NCBI RefSeq assembly: GCF_001953875.1
Contig: NZ_MQUR01000010.1
Location: 1-64,000 of the forward strand
Reading direction: 5' to 3'
Length of the DNA stretch: 64,000 nucleotides
Source: Streptomyces amritsarensis
GTDB lineage: Bacteria; Actinomycetota; Actinomycetes; Streptomycetales; Streptomycetaceae
The translations under genes were made by a program, and so were the position numbers. Every line of letters starts with the position of its first letter. Position 1 is the first letter of the stretch. The notes beneath the pieces were generated by a model. It had not been told where the DNA came from. It saw only the letters and a program-made list of their open reading frames with translations, and ran no database searches. Shown here one piece after another: positions 41,658 to 51,943 of this stretch.

Positions 41658-44600
41658 CTAGCTCTTGTCGGGGCGGTCGGTCACCCGGAGGGTGTTGAGC
41701 AGGGGCTTGCCGAAGCCGGAGTGCGTCACGAAGCGGACGTTGAGCACCCCGTCGGTGACCGTGACCGTGTAGGTGCGGGTCAGGGCCGTGTAGGTGCCCG
41801 CCTCCAGGGCGATGTCGAGGGAGGGCAGGACCTGCGTGCCCTCGGCGAGGACGTCGAAGACGCGCTTGTTCGGCTTGGTGGAGGAGAGTTCCGCGAAGCC
41901 GAGTTCCACCGTGTAGGTGCCGTTGGGGACGTTGTCGAAGCGGTACTCGTACATGCCCTCGCGGGCGTTGCGGAAGAGCCGCTGTTCGTCCGTGCCGGCG
42001 ATGGTGCGGCCGGTGGACCGTGCGGTGCTGTTGCCCTGGTAGCCGTAGGAGCCCGCCGTGTACATGCGGTCCGGGGACCAGGCGTCGCCGAGGGCGTCGG
42101 TGGTGCCGTAGCCGGAGCCCGCGTCCAGGGCGACCTGGTAGCGCGGGACGACGACCTTGACCGGGACGGTGAGGACCGGGGTGCGGCCGCTCGCCGAGGC
42201 GATCTTCAGGTCGGCCGTCAGGACGGTGCCGGCGGCCAGTCCGGTCGTGTCGACCGTGAGGGTGACGGGGACCTTCCCGCCCGTCGGCAGGTCGCCGGCG
42301 GCCGGCGTGGCCGTCAGCCAGCCCGCGTCCTCGGACACCGTGAACGCCGTGCCCAGGCCAGGGTTGGTGAGGTCCAGGGTCCGGGTCCGCTGCTGGTCGG
42401 CCGGGAGCACGACCTCCAGGGCCGGCTTGGACGCCGTCACCCTGCCGGTGCGCAGGGACTGCGTCACCGTCGTGACGTCGGCGGCCCTGACGTCCACGGT
42501 CGCCGTGGCGGACTGGTACTGCGGCGCCGCGAGGGAGACGGTGCGCGAGCCGGAGGGGCTCTGGACGACGTACCCGCCGTCGGCGGCCGTGGTCGCCGAC
42601 ACGGCGGTGTCGCCCGTGCCGACGGTCACCGTGGCGCCCGCGACGCCGCCCCCGTCGTTGGCGTCGAGCACCCGGCCGGCGACGACACCGCTCTTGGTGG
42701 TGCGGAAGGCGATGGAGAGGCCGTTCGTGATGACGGGGGTGTTGAAGGAGTACTTGAAGGCGTCGGTTCCGGTGGCGTTCTCCACGCCGACGGTGGCCGT
42801 GGAGCCGCCCTTGATACCGGTGCCGCCGGTGCCCTTGTAGGTGTAGGCGACGGTGCCGTCCTCGCCGATGGCCGCGGAGAAGGAGAACTTGTCGGCCTGC
42901 GCCGACCAGTGGGACACCTCGCGCCACTCGATCACGTAGGCGCGGTGCGGGGCGGTGCCGGTGACCGCGGTGAAGACGCCCGAGCCGCTGCCCGCCGCGC
43001 CGACGACCAGGTCGTCCCAGAAGGGGTACAGCGCCGCGTTGGGCGTTGCCGTGCTCGGCAGGTCGCCGTTGATGTCGCCGGTGTGGTTGCCGCCGAAGCT
43101 GACCGTGCCGTTGGTGCCGATCCAGGCCTGGGCGTAGGTCTTGCCGTACAGCGGCAGCGGGAAGGGCAGGTCGACCCGTTCGGTGGTGTTGTCGCCGGTC
43201 AGCGCGAGCTGCCGGCTCCCCGCGGCGTACGGCCGGTCGGCGGTGGCGCAGGCGTAGCCGTAGCCGTCGGTGCGCTCGGGCAGGTTCACGGTGACGGTGG
43301 TGTCGCCGCCGACGGTGAGCTCGGCGGTGCCGCCGCTGAGGCAGCGGGAGGCGTGGGTGGCGTTCACCCGGTAGGTGCCGTGCGGCAGGGTGACCTCGAA
43401 GCGGCCCTGTGCGTCGGCGGTCGCGGTCACCGGGGTGTCGGCGACGGTGACGGAGGCTCCGGCGGCCGGACCGGAGGCCGAGGCGACGGTGCCGGTGACC
43501 TTGCCGGAGGCGGCCTGGGTGAGGGTGAAGTCGCCGGTGGCGGTGCCGTTCTCGGTCACGGTGGCGGTCGCGGTCTGCTGCCCGTAGCCGAACTTGGCGG
43601 CGGTCAGGGTGTACTCGCCCACCGAGAGGGCCGGGAAGGAGTAGCTGCCGTCGGCCGCCGTGGTGGCCGTACGGTCGATCGGGCCGTCGGCGGTGACCTT
43701 CACGCCCGCGAGGGGCTGGCCGCCGGAGCGGACGGTGCCGCCGAGGGCGCCGAGCGCGCCGCGCGGGGCGGCGTCGACGGCGGCGAGGACGTCGAGCCGG
43801 CCCTCGCCGAAGACGTTGTTGTCGGCGGCGTTGCCCCCGCACTGGCTGCTGTCGGTGTCCAGGGCGGTGCCGTCCAGGAGCGACTCGGTCTGCGCGATGT
43901 CGCCTTCCAGGGCCGGGGCGGCGGACCACAGCAGGGCCACGGCGGCCGCGGTGTGCGGTGAGGCCATGGAGGTGCCGGAGAAGGCCTCGTACGCGCCGCC
44001 GGGGACGGAGGAGCGGACGTTCACGCCCGGGGCGGAGATGTTCGGCTTGACGATGCCGCCGGGGCCCGCGCCGCGCGAGGAGAAGGACGCGATCGTGTTG
44101 TTGATGTCGAAGGCGCCGGAGCTGTAGGAGCTGGCGTAGTCACCGGGCGAGCCGCTGGTGGAGCAGCCGGGTCCGGCGTTGCCGTTGGAGAAGGCCGGGA
44201 AGATGCCGGCGGCCCGCCAGGTGTCGACGATCTGCTGGTACCAGCTGTCGCCGCCCGTGCCGCCCCAGGAGTTGTTGACGATGTGCGGGGCGAGGTCGGG
44301 CCGCGGGTTCTGCCCGTTCAGGTCGGTCGGGGCGACGATCCACTGGCCGGAGGCGAGCAGCGAGGCCTCGGAGCAGGAGTTGGACTCGCAGCCCTTGGCG
44401 GCGATCCACTTGGCGCCGGGGGCGACGCCGATCTTGTTGGCGCCGCCGTCGTCGCCGACCATCGTGCCCATGGTGTGGGTGCCGTGGTCGTTGTTGTCGC
44501 ACGGTGCGGCGCCGGCGCAGACGCCCGCGGGGTCGAACCAGTTGTAGGCGTGGGAGTGGCTGCCGTCGGCGTTCCTGCCGCGGTACTGGTTGGCGACGGC

Positions 44601-45263
44601 CGGGTGCGTGAAGTCGACGCCGCTGTCGATGTTGGCGACGACGATGCCCTCGCCGCGCACCCCGATCCGGTCCCACACCTGCGGGGCCTTGACCCGGTCG
44701 ATGTTCCACTCGACGGCGTCGGCGACGGCCTGCTCGCGCTTGCCCTCGGCGGGCTTGGGGAGGTCGACCTTGTCGTCGGCGTCGATCCTGGCCACCTCGG
44801 GGCGCTGCGCGAGCGTCCCGGCGAGCTTCTCGCTGCCGACGACGCGCACGGCGTTGACGATCCAGTACGAGGTGTACTCGGCCCCGGCGCCTTCCAGGGC
44901 CTTGATGACGTCGGCCTGGCTGCGCGCGGCGTGGTCCTTCTTCGTCCTCAGCACGGTCTCGGCCTTGGCGGCGCGGGTCTGCTGCTTCCCCGCGGCGGTG
45001 AGGTCGGCGGCGCTGTCGAGGTAGACCCAGAAGACGGCCTTGGCGGAGCCGTCGAGCTGGGCGCGGAGCTTGGGTTCGATCTTGCGCTCGGCCGCGCTCG
45101 GGGTGCTGGGCCCGGGATCCGGTGCGGCCGCGGCGGCGCCCGCGCCGAGCGGGAGCAGCAGGACCGAGGTGAGGGCGGCGAGCGCCGTGCGTAAGGACCG
45201 TGCGGAGCTGCCCGGCCTTGTGGGCCTCCAGGCTCCTGAGGACCGCTGGTCGCGTTGGGCCAC
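41658..45263 (-). CDS. Large secreted S8 (subtilisin-like) protease
   Basis: A 1,201-residue exported protease. A signal peptide (LRTALAALTSVLLLPLGAGAAAAA) precedes an I9-like propeptide (about 60-170). The S8 domain has Asp in VVANIDSGVD, His in NDHGTHTMG, the oxyanion Asn in VNNSWGG and Ser in SGTSMASPH. Three carboxypeptidase-regulatory-like beta domains follow (LGGTVRSGGQPLAGVKV, GTVASASGPAAGASV, GRVLDANDGGGVAGATV). The C-terminus is a malectin-like carbohydrate-binding domain (VALDAGSGYG, FDNVPNGTYTVELGFAE, FGKPLLNTLRV). The GTG at 45263 with AGGAG upstream is preferred over an ATG at 45329. It probably degrades glycoprotein or wall-bound substrates. Confidence 0.93.
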   Translation of the reverse strand: MAQRDQRSSGAWRPTRPGSSARSLRTALAALTSVLLLPLGAGAAAAAPDPGPSTPSAAERKIEPKLRAQLDGSAKAVFWVYLDSAADLTAAGKQQTRAAKAETVLRTKKDHAARSQADVIKALEGAGAEYTSYWIVNAVRVVGSEKLAGTLAQRPEVARIDADDKVDLPKPAEGKREQAVADAVEWNIDRVKAPQVWDRIGVRGEGIVVANIDSGVDFTHPAVANQYRGRNADGSHSHAYNWFDPAGVCAGAAPCDNNDHGTHTMGTMVGDDGGANKIGVAPGAKWIAAKGCESNSCSEASLLASGQWIVAPTDLNGQNPRPDLAPHIVNNSWGGTGGDSWYQQIVDTWRAAGIFPAFSNGNAGPGCSTSGSPGDYASSYSSGAFDINNTIASFSSRGAGPGGIVKPNISAPGVNVRSSVPGGAYEAFSGTSMASPHTAAAVALLWSAAPALEGDIAQTESLLDGTALDTDSSQCGGNAADNNVFGEGRLDVLAAVDAAPRGALGALGGTVRSGGQPLAGVKVTADGPIDRTATTAADGSYSFPALSVGEYTLTAAKFGYGQQTATATVTENGTATGDFTLTQAASGKVTGTVASASGPAAGASVTVADTPVTATADAQGRFEVTLPHGTYRVNATHASRCLSGGTAELTVGGDTTVTVNLPERTDGYGYACATADRPYAAGSRQLALTGDNTTERVDLPFPLPLYGKTYAQAWIGTNGTVSFGGNHTGDINGDLPSTATPNAALYPFWDDLVVGAAGSGSGVFTAVTGTAPHRAYVIEWREVSHWSAQADKFSFSAAIGEDGTVAYTYKGTGGTGIKGGSTATVGVENATGTDAFKYSFNTPVITNGLSIAFRTTKSGVVAGRVLDANDGGGVAGATVTVGTGDTAVSATTAADGGYVVQSPSGSRTVSLAAPQYQSATATVDVRAADVTTVTQSLRTGRVTASKPALEVVLPADQQRTRTLDLTNPGLGTAFTVSEDAGWLTATPAAGDLPTGGKVPVTLTVDTTGLAAGTVLTADLKIASASGRTPVLTVPVKVVVPRYQVALDAGSGYGTTDALGDAWSPDRMYTAGSYGYQGNSTARSTGRTIAGTDEQRLFRNAREGMYEYRFDNVPNGTYTVELGFAELSSTKPNKRVFDVLAEGTQVLPSLDIALEAGTYTALTRTYTVTVTDGVLNVRFVTHSGFGKPLLNTLRVTDRPDKS

Positions 45264-45462
45264 GTGTTGTCTCCTCGTACGCCGTGTGCGGGATGTGCGG
45301 GAAGGGTGCGCGTGACGTGCGCGGGTCATGGTGAAGGAGGCGTCATGCTCATTACAAGAGGGCCTTATGAGCCGTTCCCCGCCCCAGGACACGCCGTCGA
45401 TCCGCGCAGCGCGCCGCCGCGCCCCGGTGGCCCTTCCGTGCCCGGCGGGCCAGCCTGAAGGC

Positions 45463-46971
45463 ATGACCGTGCCCGCCGAGTCGCCTGACACGCCGCCCGG
45501 ACCCGCCGTCCCGCTCGCCTCGGCGCGCGGCCGGTGGATCCTGCTGACCACGGTGCTCGGATCGACCATGGCCATGCTGGACGGGACCGTGGTGAACGTG
45601 GCACTGCCGCGCATCGGGGAGGATCTCGACGCCGACATGGCCGTGCTCCAGTGGACGGTGAACGCCTACCTGCTGACGCTGGCCGGACTGATCCTGGTGG
45701 GCGGCTCGCTGAGCGACCGCTTCGGGCGGCGCCGGATCTTCACACTCGGCGTGGTGTGGTTCGCCGTCGGCTCGCTGCTGTGCGGGATCGCGCCGAACGC
45801 CGGGGTGCTGATCGCCGCCCGGGCCCTGCAGGGCATCGGCGGGGCACTGCTGGCGCCGGGCTCCCTGGCCCTGATCCAGGCGTCGATCCGCGCCGAGGAC
45901 CGGGGGCGGGCGATCGGCCTGTGGTCGGGTTTCGGCGGGGTGGGCGCGGCGGTGGGGCCGTTCCTCGGCGGCTGGCTGGTGGACGGGCCCGGCTGGCGGT
46001 GGGTCTTCCTGCTGAACGTTCCGCTGGCCGCGGTGTGCGTGCCGGTCGCCCTGCGATACGTACCGGAATCCAGGGATCCGCAGGCGCGCGGGCGGTTCGA
46101 CGTGGTCGGCGCGGCACTCGGTGCGGGCGCCCTGGGGCTCGTCACCTACGCCCTGATCGAAGCCCGGTCCGGATCGGCGGCCGTGATCGTCGCGGCGCTG
46201 CTCGGGGTGCTGCTGGGCGCCGCCTTCGTGTATGTGGAGCGGCGCCGGGCCGACCCGATGGTGCCGCCGGACATCTTCGCGTCCCGGCTGTTCACCTCCG
46301 TCAACCTCGTCACCCTGTGCGTGTACGCGGCCATCGGGGGGTTCTTCTTCCTCGTCGTGCTCCAGCTCCAGGTGGTGTCCGGGTATTCGGCGCTGGCCGC
46401 GGGGGCCGCGATGCTGCCGACGACCCTGCTGATGCTCCTGCTGTCGGCGCGCTCGGGTGAGCTCGGGGAGCGGATCGGACCGCGCGTCCCGCTCACGGTG
46501 GGGCCGGTGCTGTGCGCGGTGGGGACGCTGCTGATGCTGCGGGTGGGGCCCGCGGCCTCGTACGTGCGGGACGTGCTGCCCGCGATGGTCGTGATGGGCA
46601 TGGGCCTGGTGGCCCTGGTCGCGCCGCTGACGTCGACCGTGCTGGCCTCGGTGGATCCCGGCCGGGCGGGACTGGCCAGCGGCATCAACAACGCGGCGGC
46701 GCGCGCCGCCGGGCTGCTCGCGGTGGCGGCGCTGCCGCTGCTGTCCGGGATGGGGCCCGACGCGTACCGCTCGGCCGCGCAGTTCGACGCCGCGTTCGGG
46801 CGGGCCATGCTCTGGTGCACCGGGGCCTTCCTGGCCGGCGCCGCCGTGGCCTGGGCGACCGTGCGCTCCCCCGTGTCCCCGGCGTGCCATCCCCAGTGCC
46901 ACACCTACTGCGCGGTGTCGGCACCACCGCTCGAACCCCGCGAGCGGGGCGACCGCGCGGCGCCGGACTGA
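45463..46971 (+). CDS. MFS drug exporter, DHA2 (14-TM) family
   Basis: A 502-residue proton-coupled exporter of the EmrB/QacA type. The TM1 motif LDGTVVNVALPRIGEDL, motif A GGSLSDRFGRRRIF and motif C GFGGVGAAVGPFLGGWL are all clear, and 14 helices can be counted. The C-terminal 40 residues are polar with CHPQCHTYC. The start is uncertain: ATG 45463 has GAAGG almost touching it, while GTG 45469 would be ideally spaced. It is divergent from the S8 protease. A DUF6629 gene follows 5 bp downstream. No TetR or MarR regulator adjoins it. Confidence 0.92.
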   Translation: MTVPAESPDTPPGPAVPLASARGRWILLTTVLGSTMAMLDGTVVNVALPRIGEDLDADMAVLQWTVNAYLLTLAGLILVGGSLSDRFGRRRIFTLGVVWFAVGSLLCGIAPNAGVLIAARALQGIGGALLAPGSLALIQASIRAEDRGRAIGLWSGFGGVGAAVGPFLGGWLVDGPGWRWVFLLNVPLAAVCVPVALRYVPESRDPQARGRFDVVGAALGAGALGLVTYALIEARSGSAAVIVAALLGVLLGAAFVYVERRRADPMVPPDIFASRLFTSVNLVTLCVYAAIGGFFFLVVLQLQVVSGYSALAAGAAMLPTTLLMLLLSARSGELGERIGPRVPLTVGPVLCAVGTLLMLRVGPAASYVRDVLPAMVVMGMGLVALVAPLTSTVLASVDPGRAGLASGINNAAARAAGLLAVAALPLLSGMGPDAYRSAAQFDAAFGRAMLWCTGAFLAGAAVAWATVRSPVSPACHPQCHTYCAVSAPPLEPRERGDRAAPD

Positions 46972-46976
46972 TCCCC

Positions 46977-47603
46977 GTGTGCTGGAGCGCGACGGCCGAT
47001 CTGGCGGCCGGCACGGCCGTCGCCGCCGTCGGACTCGTCTGCGTGGCGCGCGTACGGCGGGCGCGCGACCTGCCGGTCGCGGCGCTGCCGCTGCTGCTGG
47101 GGGTGCACCAGTTGGTGGAGGCCGCGGTCTGGGACTCGGGCGGCGGCTGCTCCCCGGCCGCCACCGCCTGGGCCGTGATCGCCCTGCCCCTGCTGGCGGT
47201 GTGGGTCCCGGCCGGGGTGCTCCTCGCGGCCGCGCCCGGGGTGCGGCGCCGCCTCTGGGGGCCGGTGGCCGTCGGTCTCGCGACCGCCGCGGTCCTCGCG
47301 TACACCCTCGCGACGCGGCCGGTGACGGCGGAGATCCGGGGCCGCACCATCGGCTACGGCGTGAATGTTCCGTGGATGCCGCTGGTCCTGACGGGCTATC
47401 TGTTCGCCACGCTGGGCTCGCTGCTGCTGGCCGGGGACCGGCGGCTGCGGATCCTCGGCGTGGTCCTGGCGGCGGGGGCGCTGGCCTGCTCAGCGCTGTG
47501 GCGGCTGGAATTCGCCTCCACCTGGTGCGCCTTCGCCGCGGTCGCGTCACTGCTCGTCGTGGGCTGGGTCCGGGGCCGGGAACCGGCCGCCGGGGGCTCC
47601 TGA
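46977..47603 (+). CDS. DUF6629-family membrane protein
   Basis: A 208-residue protein with about seven hydrophobic helices starting MCWSATADLAAG, the typical opening of the actinobacterial DUF6629 group. HQLVEAAVWDSGGG and GRTIGYGVNVPW are other conserved-looking patches. The GTG lies 5 bp after the MFS stop, so it is co-transcribed. Function is unknown, although fixed Cys2, His and Glu in the membrane could bind metal. Confidence 0.85.
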   Translation: MCWSATADLAAGTAVAAVGLVCVARVRRARDLPVAALPLLLGVHQLVEAAVWDSGGGCSPAATAWAVIALPLLAVWVPAGVLLAAAPGVRRRLWGPVAVGLATAAVLAYTLATRPVTAEIRGRTIGYGVNVPWMPLVLTGYLFATLGSLLLAGDRRLRILGVVLAAGALACSALWRLEFASTWCAFAAVASLLVVGWVRGREPAAGGS

Positions 47604-47622
47604 TCGACCGAAAGTTACCTAG

Positions 47623-49347
<1,725 letters not shown>

Positions 49348-49371
49348 GGCCGCGTCCTCCCCCCAGCGGCC

Positions 49372-49401
49372 GGGGCCGTTCGGATGTCGCCGAACGGCCC
49401 C
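49372..49401. terminator. Bidirectional hairpin
   Basis: 12-bp arms (49372-49383 and 49390-49401, GGGGCCGTTCGG with its complement) and a 6-nt loop, followed by a C/T-rich run. It lies 24 bp after the cholesterol oxidase stop and 30 bp before the convergent gene's stop. Confidence 0.85.
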
Positions 49402-49431
49402 TTCTCCCTGCCCGGCGCGCCCGGGCCCCGC

Positions 49432-49911
49432 TCAGTGGCCTGGCAGCACGCACACGCTGTCGAGGCCCAGCACGTGGTTGAGCCGCCCGAACGCCAGCCA
49501 GGACCCGATGCTCATGGTGAGCTCCACGATCTCCAGCTGGCTGTAGTGCGCTGTCATCCGGTCCCAGAACTCCTCGTCGAGACCGTGGTGGTCGAGGGTG
49601 TACCGCTCGGCGTACTCCGCCGCCAGCCGGGTGCGTTCGTCGAACGCGTCGGTCGTGCGCCACTCGGTGACCGCGTCCGCGAACTCCTCCTCGACCTTCT
49701 GGCCGTCCCGCTCGGTGCGCCAGTCGAGGCAGAAGACGCACCCGTTGATCTGCGCGACGCGCAGCCGGGCGGCCTCGAACTCGCGCAGCCCCAGGGTGGT
49801 GTGGGCGTACACCGACAGCGAGAAGTTCGCGGCGGCCATACCGATCCCGGGCACCATGTCGCCCCACACGTACTCGATCGGGTGCTGGCCTTCGGGGATG
49901 TCGATCCTCAT
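49432..49911 (-). CDS. Carboxymuconolactone decarboxylase/AhpD-like protein
   Basis: A 159-residue all-helical AhpD-like protein. The signature LREFEAARLRVAQINGCVFCLDWR contains a CxxC thiol pair, suggesting peroxidase or disulfide-reductase chemistry rather than true decarboxylation. ELTMSIGSWLAFGRLNHVLGL is the conserved C-terminal helix. The start overlaps the stop of the upstream reductase gene (ATGA at 49908-49911), so the two are coupled. A role in removing peroxide made by cholesterol oxidase is possible by position but not shown. Confidence 0.9.
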   Translation of the reverse strand: MRIDIPEGQHPIEYVWGDMVPGIGMAAANFSLSVYAHTTLGLREFEAARLRVAQINGCVFCLDWRTERDGQKVEEEFADAVTEWRTTDAFDERTRLAAEYAERYTLDHHGLDEEFWDRMTAHYSQLEIVELTMSIGSWLAFGRLNHVLGLDSVCVLPGH

Positions 49912-50990
49912 GACGGTTTCCTTCCGAGTCTGCCGATGGCGGGGCGCAGGGGGACGTCGAGGGCGTCGTAGAGTCCCGGCTCCGCCGCGGTGAGCCAGTC
50001 GATGGCGCCGACGAGGCGGCCGACGGCGGTGGCGTTGCCGCCCGCGGAGCGGTTCTCGCCCTCGTCGGTGGCCTCGACGGTGACCTCGATGCGGGGGCGG
50101 CCCTCGATGACGACGCGGTGCGCGCCGTCGCCGCCGTCCGGCGGGACCGGCCAGTCCGGGGCGCACGAGGGGTGGATGCGGGTGACGTGCTCGATGACGA
50201 TGCGGGGTTCGCCGCCGACGACGCCCTGCACCTCGAAGCGGATCGCGCCCTGGGTGCCCGCCGCGAAGGTGCCCATACTGCGGGTGGTCACGGTGGTGGC
50301 GAGGGCGCGGCGCTCGGACGTCTCGCGGATCTCGTCGAGCTCGACGCCGAGCGCCCGGGCCACCATCCGTATCTGGCCGCCCCAGACCATCGTCGGGATC
50401 GAGGGCATGAGCATCATCGGCTGGAAGTCCATGGGCTGGCCCATGCCGACGAGGTTGCGGACGGAGTCCGGCTGGTCGTAGGTGGAGTAGTCGAAGATCT
50501 CCTGGCAGCGGATGGCGTCGATGGTGGTGCCGAGGCCGCTGAGCAGGAGCGGGAGTACGTCGTTGCCCCAGCCGGGGTCGACGCCGGAGGCGAAGAGCGA
50601 GCCGCCGCCCTCCGCGATCGCCGCCAGTACCGGGTCGCGGAACTCGGGCGGGGCGCTGCGGTGGTCGTAGAGCGGGTAGAGGGCCGGGCTGACGACGACC
50701 GCTCCCGCCCGGATCGCGCGGGTGATGTCGGCGAGCGCCTCGTCGGGGCGGACGTCCCCGGACGCGGCGTACACCACCGCCCGCGGACGGCCGGCGAGCA
50801 CGGCTTCGGTGTCGTCGGTGGCCTCGACGCCCAACAGGTGGTCGAGTCCGCCGAGTTCGCCCGCGTCACGGCCGACCTTGGCTGGATTGTGGACGATGAC
50901 TGCGCGCAGTTCGAGCGCTGGATGGGCCGCGACGGCGCGGATGGCCAGACGGCCGACGTTGCCGGTACCCCAGACAACCGTGGGAATCAT
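49908..50990 (-). CDS. NAD(P)-binding dehydrogenase, dihydrodipicolinate-reductase-like
   Basis: A 360-residue oxidoreductase. The N-terminal Rossmann loop is VVWGTGNVGRLAIRAV, then AVIVHNPAKVGRDAGEL and VYAASGDVRP. The large C-terminal part (about 150-350) matches the fold of 2,4-diaminopentanoate-dehydrogenase-like enzymes (GVDPGWGNDVLPLLLSGL, DYSTYDQPDSVRNLVGMGQP). Such proteins in actinomycetes are often annotated dihydrodipicolinate reductase, but this is not DapB: it is longer and lacks its lysine motif. No ribosome site precedes the ATG; TACCCT lies 6 nt upstream, so it is probably leaderless. The AhpD-like gene overlaps its stop. Confidence 0.87.
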   Translation of the reverse strand: MIPTVVWGTGNVGRLAIRAVAAHPALELRAVIVHNPAKVGRDAGELGGLDHLLGVEATDDTEAVLAGRPRAVVYAASGDVRPDEALADITRAIRAGAVVVSPALYPLYDHRSAPPEFRDPVLAAIAEGGGSLFASGVDPGWGNDVLPLLLSGLGTTIDAIRCQEIFDYSTYDQPDSVRNLVGMGQPMDFQPMMLMPSIPTMVWGGQIRMVARALGVELDEIRETSERRALATTVTTRSMGTFAAGTQGAIRFEVQGVVGGEPRIVIEHVTRIHPSCAPDWPVPPDGGDGAHRVVIEGRPRIEVTVEATDEGENRSAGGNATAVGRLVGAIDWLTAAEPGLYDALDVPLRPAIGRLGRKPS

Positions 50991-51060
50991 GCGCGGAGGG
51001 TAGCCACCGCCCCCGCACCTTTCCATAGCCGCGCGGCCCGAACTCGCGCGTTGCGGGCGG

Positions 51061-51225
51061 TTACTGGTTCTGGCCGCCCAGGACGAAGAGGAGGTAGACG
51101 AAGAAGGCGAAGAGGTGGCCCACGAAGAGGTAGGCGATCAGCCGGATGATCAGGCCGCGCGGGAACTTGGCCTCGAAGCGGGCGCGGACGCCGGCGGGCT
51201 TGTCCGCGGGGGACACGGGGGTCAT
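51061..51225 (-). CDS. DUF6126-like small single-TM protein
   Basis: A 54-residue protein: a polar N-terminus (KPAGVRARFEAKFPRG) then one long hydrophobic helix (LIIRLIAYLFVGHLFAFFVYLLF) and a short GGQNQ tail. It matches my memory of the DUF6126 group encoded next to XRE-cupin regulators. The ATG at 51225 has GAGGAG upstream. It begins 15 bp after the stop of the regulator gene and is surely in its operon. It may be a membrane partner of the regulator; function unknown. Confidence 0.8.
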   Translation of the reverse strand: MTPVSPADKPAGVRARFEAKFPRGLIIRLIAYLFVGHLFAFFVYLLFVLGGQNQ

Positions 51226-51240
51226 GGGTGGGCTCCTCGC

Positions 51241-51876
51241 CTATCGGTGGTGCGTGGTGGTCGCGGCCCCGCCGAGGCACAGCCCGGCGAGGCTGCTCTG
51301 GAGCAGCGTGTGGACGAACAGCAGGTCGGCGCCGCCGGTGGAGGCGGCGCCGATCCGGTGCGGGGTGAGGGAGTCGAAGTGGGCGCTGTCCCCCGGCTCC
51401 AGCAGGTACTCGGCCTCGCCCAGGTGCAGGCGCAGCCGCCCCTGGAGGACGTACAGCCATTCCTCGCCGGGGTGGACGCGGACCAGTTCGTCCGGGCCGC
51501 GGCCGTGCGGCACGTGGACGCGCAGCGCCTGCATCCCGCGGCCCGCGCCGCCCGCCTGCCAGTACGTCCAGCCGTCGGCCTCGCGGGCGCCGGGACCGCC
51601 TGCCCGTACGATGGGATCGGCCACGGCGGAGGTCTCCCCGAGCAGCTCGGAGACCGTCGTACCGTAGGTGCGGGCGAGCCCCAGCAGGAGCGGCAGCGAG
51701 GGCTGGCGCCGACCGGTCTCCAGGCGGGACAGGTGGGCGGGCGAGAGCCGGGCCCGCGCGGCGGCGGCCTCCAGGGTCAGGCCGGCCCGGCGGCGCAGCT
51801 CGCGCAGCTGCGGCGCCACGGCGGGCAGCTCGTCGGCCGGGCCGGCGGAGCGGTCGGGGGCGGGACCGGGGTTCAT
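51241..51876 (-). CDS. XRE-family regulator with C-terminal cupin
   Basis: A 211-residue regulator. The helix-turn-helix is at about 20-75 (LRELRRRAGLTLEAAAARARLSPAHLSRLETGRRQPSLPLL). The cupin sensor spans about 125-200 (HPGEEWLYVLQGRLRLHLGEAEYLLEPGDSAHFDSLTPH), with the His/Glu pattern able to bind a metal or small ligand. This PuuR-like layout usually controls amine, amino-acid or sulfonate genes. Two 17-bp palindromes lie 20-57 bp upstream of the ATG, so it probably represses itself and the DUF6126 gene. The ribosome site is weak. Confidence 0.9.
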   Translation of the reverse strand: MNPGPAPDRSAGPADELPAVAPQLRELRRRAGLTLEAAAARARLSPAHLSRLETGRRQPSLPLLLGLARTYGTTVSELLGETSAVADPIVRAGGPGAREADGWTYWQAGGAGRGMQALRVHVPHGRGPDELVRVHPGEEWLYVLQGRLRLHLGEAEYLLEPGDSAHFDSLTPHRIGAASTGGADLLFVHTLLQSSLAGLCLGGAATTTHHR

Positions 51877-51895
51877 GCCCCGATTGAGCCAGACC

Positions 51896-51933
51896 CTTGC
51901 CTTCCTGGCAAACCTACTTGCCTCTGAGGCAAA
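51896..51933 (-). promoter_or_regulatory. Two phased palindromic operators
   Basis: CTTGCCTTCCTGGCAAA (51896-51912) and CTTGCCTCTGAGGCAAA (51917-51933), each a TTGCC/GGCAA dyad. Start-to-start distance is 21 bp, two helical turns, so two dimers could bind one face. They sit just upstream of the XRE-cupin gene, with the HPP gene ending 11 bp beyond. Confidence 0.75.
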
Positions 51934-51943
51934 CCGCGGCCGG

